In this document: positions 6,690 through 7,398 of the stretch, piece by piece
Layout of the letters: each line of letters opens with the position of its first letter
Numbering within the stretch: the stretch's first letter is position 1
Source: Pseudomonadota bacterium
GTDB lineage: Bacteria; Pseudomonadota; Alphaproteobacteria; Caulobacterales; Caulobacteraceae
Assembly (NCBI GenBank): GCA_023433655.1
Contig: JAEYUE010000046.1
Span: 1 to 7,398 of the forward strand
Reading direction: 5' to 3'
DNA: 7,398 bases
The notes under the pieces: model-generated
Database searches by the model: none
Seen by the model: the letters and a program-made list of their open reading frames with translations, nothing else
Told to the model about the DNA's origin: nothing
Translations under genes and position numbers: made by a program

Positions 6690-6766
6690 TGGCGCGCCCG
6701 GAACGATTCGAACGTCCGACCCTCAGATTCGTAGTCTGATGCTCTATCCAGCTGAGCTACGGGCGC
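6690..6766 (-). tRNA. tRNA-Arg (anticodon ACG)
   Basis: A complete 77-base tRNA cloverleaf reads on the minus strand. The acceptor stem pairs GCGCCCG (6766-6760) with CGGGCGC (6700-6694), discriminator G (6693), and the CCA end is encoded (6692-6690). The D arm is GCTC/GAGC with loop AGCTGGATA, which carries the GG pair and the A20 identity base of arginine tRNAs. The anticodon stem TCAGA/TCTGA encloses loop CTACGAA, anticodon ACG. The T arm GGACG/CGTTC encloses TTCGAAT. A34 would be deaminated to inosine by TadA so that CGU, CGC and CGA are read; CGC is heavily used in this window, so this should be a major tRNA. There is no intron or damage. It is convergent with cphB and divergent from the gamma-glutamyltransferase gene. 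Confidence 0.97.
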
Positions 6767-6979
6767 GCTTGGCCGCGAACGGCGAGGGCGGGTCTTTAGC
6801 GGACCGGGGACGGGGGGGCAAGACCCGGTCGGCGGCTTTCGTGCGGTGATTTCACGACCGGGGGTTTCGCTCCGGCGACGGGCGGGGCAGGTTGCGGGCC
6901 TCCCCGATTTTGGCCTTCCGGACTCCCGATGCGCCTCCGACTTTCCGACTGTTTCCGCCTCCGCCCGCGCACCCCCGCT
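6767..6979. other. Divergent spacer between tRNA-Arg and the gamma-glutamyltransferase gene
   Basis: These 213 bases hold the putative tRNA promoter and, presumably, the promoter of the gamma-glutamyltransferase gene, which I could not pinpoint. GACCGGG occurs at 6802-6808 and 6856-6862, and inverted (CCCGGTC) at 6824-6830. If the transferase starts at the in-frame ATG 6929, the last 51 bases are coding. Otherwise I see no gene here. Confidence 0.5.
6794..6821 (-). promoter_or_regulatory. Possible promoter of tRNA-Arg
   Basis: On the minus strand, TTGCCC (6821-6816) is separated by 16 bases from CTAAAG (6799-6794). Transcription would start near 6787, about 20 bases before the mature tRNA end. 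The -35 keeps TTG and the -10 keeps the central TAAA pattern of alphaproteobacterial housekeeping promoters. A GACCGGG/CCCGGTC inverted repeat (6802-6808 / 6824-6830) overlaps the spacer. The match is moderate and untested. Confidence 0.4.
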
Positions 6980-7398
6980 ATGTCGCTCGGGCGTCTCGCC
7001 GCGGCCCTCGTCGCGGGGACCGGGCTGGCCCTGGGGGGCTGCGCCGGCGGGGCGGGGAGGGCGGGGGAGGGCCCGGCCGCGGTCGCCCCTCCGCCCGCGC
7101 GCGGCCCCTATGTCGCCGCCGCCAACCCGCATGCGGTCGAGGCCGGTCTGGCGGTGCTGCGCCGCGGCGGCTCGGCGGCGGATGCGGCCGTGGCGGTGCA
7201 GGCGGTGCTCGGTCTGGTCGAGCCGCAGTCCTCGGGCCTGGGGGGCGGAGCCTTCCTGATGCACTACGACGCCTCGACCGGGGAGGTGACCAGCTACGAC
7301 GGCCGCGAGACGGCGCCGGCCGCCGCCACGCCCGAGCTGTTCTACGAGGACGGCCGGCCCCTGCCGTTCCGCGAGGCGGTGCTCAGCGGCCGCTCGAC
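6980..7398 (+). CDS. ggt: Gamma-glutamyltransferase (Ntn hydrolase), N-terminal part, probable lipoprotein
   Basis: The frame is open to the window end, giving the first 139 residues of a protein expected to exceed 500. Gamma-glutamyltransferases cleave or transfer the gamma-glutamyl group of glutathione and similar peptides in the periplasm after self-cleavage at a Thr that lies beyond this window. Visible family patterns are ANPHAVEAGLAVLRRGGSAADAAVAV (two adjoining pieces, residues 48-73), LVEPQSSGLGGGAF (79-92) and YDGRETAP (106-113). R109 in the last should be the Arg that binds the substrate alpha-carboxylate. The first 20 residues form a hydrophobic signal ending LALGGC, a lipobox-like site with C21, followed by a Gly/Ala/Pro-rich linker. 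Start 6980 gives an ordinary-length lipoprotein signal. An in-frame ATG at 6929 would add 17 Arg-rich residues with less typical codons. Neither has a clear ribosome binding site, so the start is uncertain. The family is well supported; export and lipidation are inference. Confidence 0.88.
   Translation, partial: MSLGRLAAALVAGTGLALGGCAGGAGRAGEGPAAVAPPPARGPYVAAANPHAVEAGLAVLRRGGSAADAAVAVQAVLGLVEPQSSGLGGGAFLMHYDASTGEVTSYDGRETAPAAATPELFYEDGRPLPFREAVLSGRS

Noticed and set aside
6929..6979. ATG 6929 as the transferase start
   Set aside because: It is in frame but has no ribosome binding site. It includes less typical codons (CGA, CTT, TGT, GCT) and gives an unusually long Arg-rich leader. It is kept only as an alternative.
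5933..7264. 443-codon minus-strand open frame spanning cphB, the tRNA and the transferase start
   Set aside because: It runs through a tRNA gene and antisense to two clear genes, with no domain and low-complexity content.
1..7398. CRISPR array, insertion sequence, prophage, integrase or toxin-antitoxin locus
   Set aside because: No regularly spaced repeats, terminal inverted repeats, transposase or integrase motifs or matching small gene pairs were seen on either strand.

Overview
The window is about 7.4 kb of very GC-rich DNA with dense, strongly GC3-biased genes, short spacers and overlapping starts and stops. Gene content and protein style fit an alphaproteobacterium, most likely of the Caulobacterales (Brevundimonas-like). 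That placement is inferred from style and no marker gene in the window proves it. I see no mobile element, CRISPR array or rRNA.

Layout. (1) Positions 1-606 hold the C-terminal part of an aldehyde dehydrogenase that closely resembles alpha-ketoglutaric semialdehyde dehydrogenases. A 63-residue unknown gene (661-852) follows on the same strand. (2) On the minus strand, 2713 to 849 is a two-gene operon: a heme-oxygenase-fold, diiron-oxidase-like protein, then an NPPY-type SAM methyltransferase whose start overlaps the upstream stop (TGATG). Its stop shares a CTAG with the stop of the convergent 63-residue gene. (3) A 153-bp divergent spacer (2714-2866) separates this operon from a plus-strand operon: a 63-residue unknown protein (2867-3058), cyanophycin synthetase cphA (3055-5817) and cyanophycinase cphB (5810-6640). 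Each junction overlaps, by 4 and 8 bases, so translation is probably coupled. (4) A tRNA-Arg(ACG) with encoded CCA lies on the minus strand, convergent with cphB. (5) From about 6980 a gamma-glutamyltransferase with a lipoprotein-like signal peptide begins and runs off the window.

How it works together. CphA makes the nitrogen store cyanophycin (a poly-aspartate backbone with arginine side chains) from Asp, Arg and ATP. CphB cuts it to beta-Asp-Arg dipeptides. Both look catalytically intact, so the operon encodes storage and first-step mobilisation. The dipeptide-splitting isoaspartyl dipeptidase is not in the window. The coupled 63-residue protein is the most interesting unknown because its position implies a cyanophycin-related role. 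The oxidase-methyltransferase pair looks like a small tailoring or modification module of unknown substrate. The dehydrogenase, tRNA and gamma-glutamyltransferase are probably independent neighbours.
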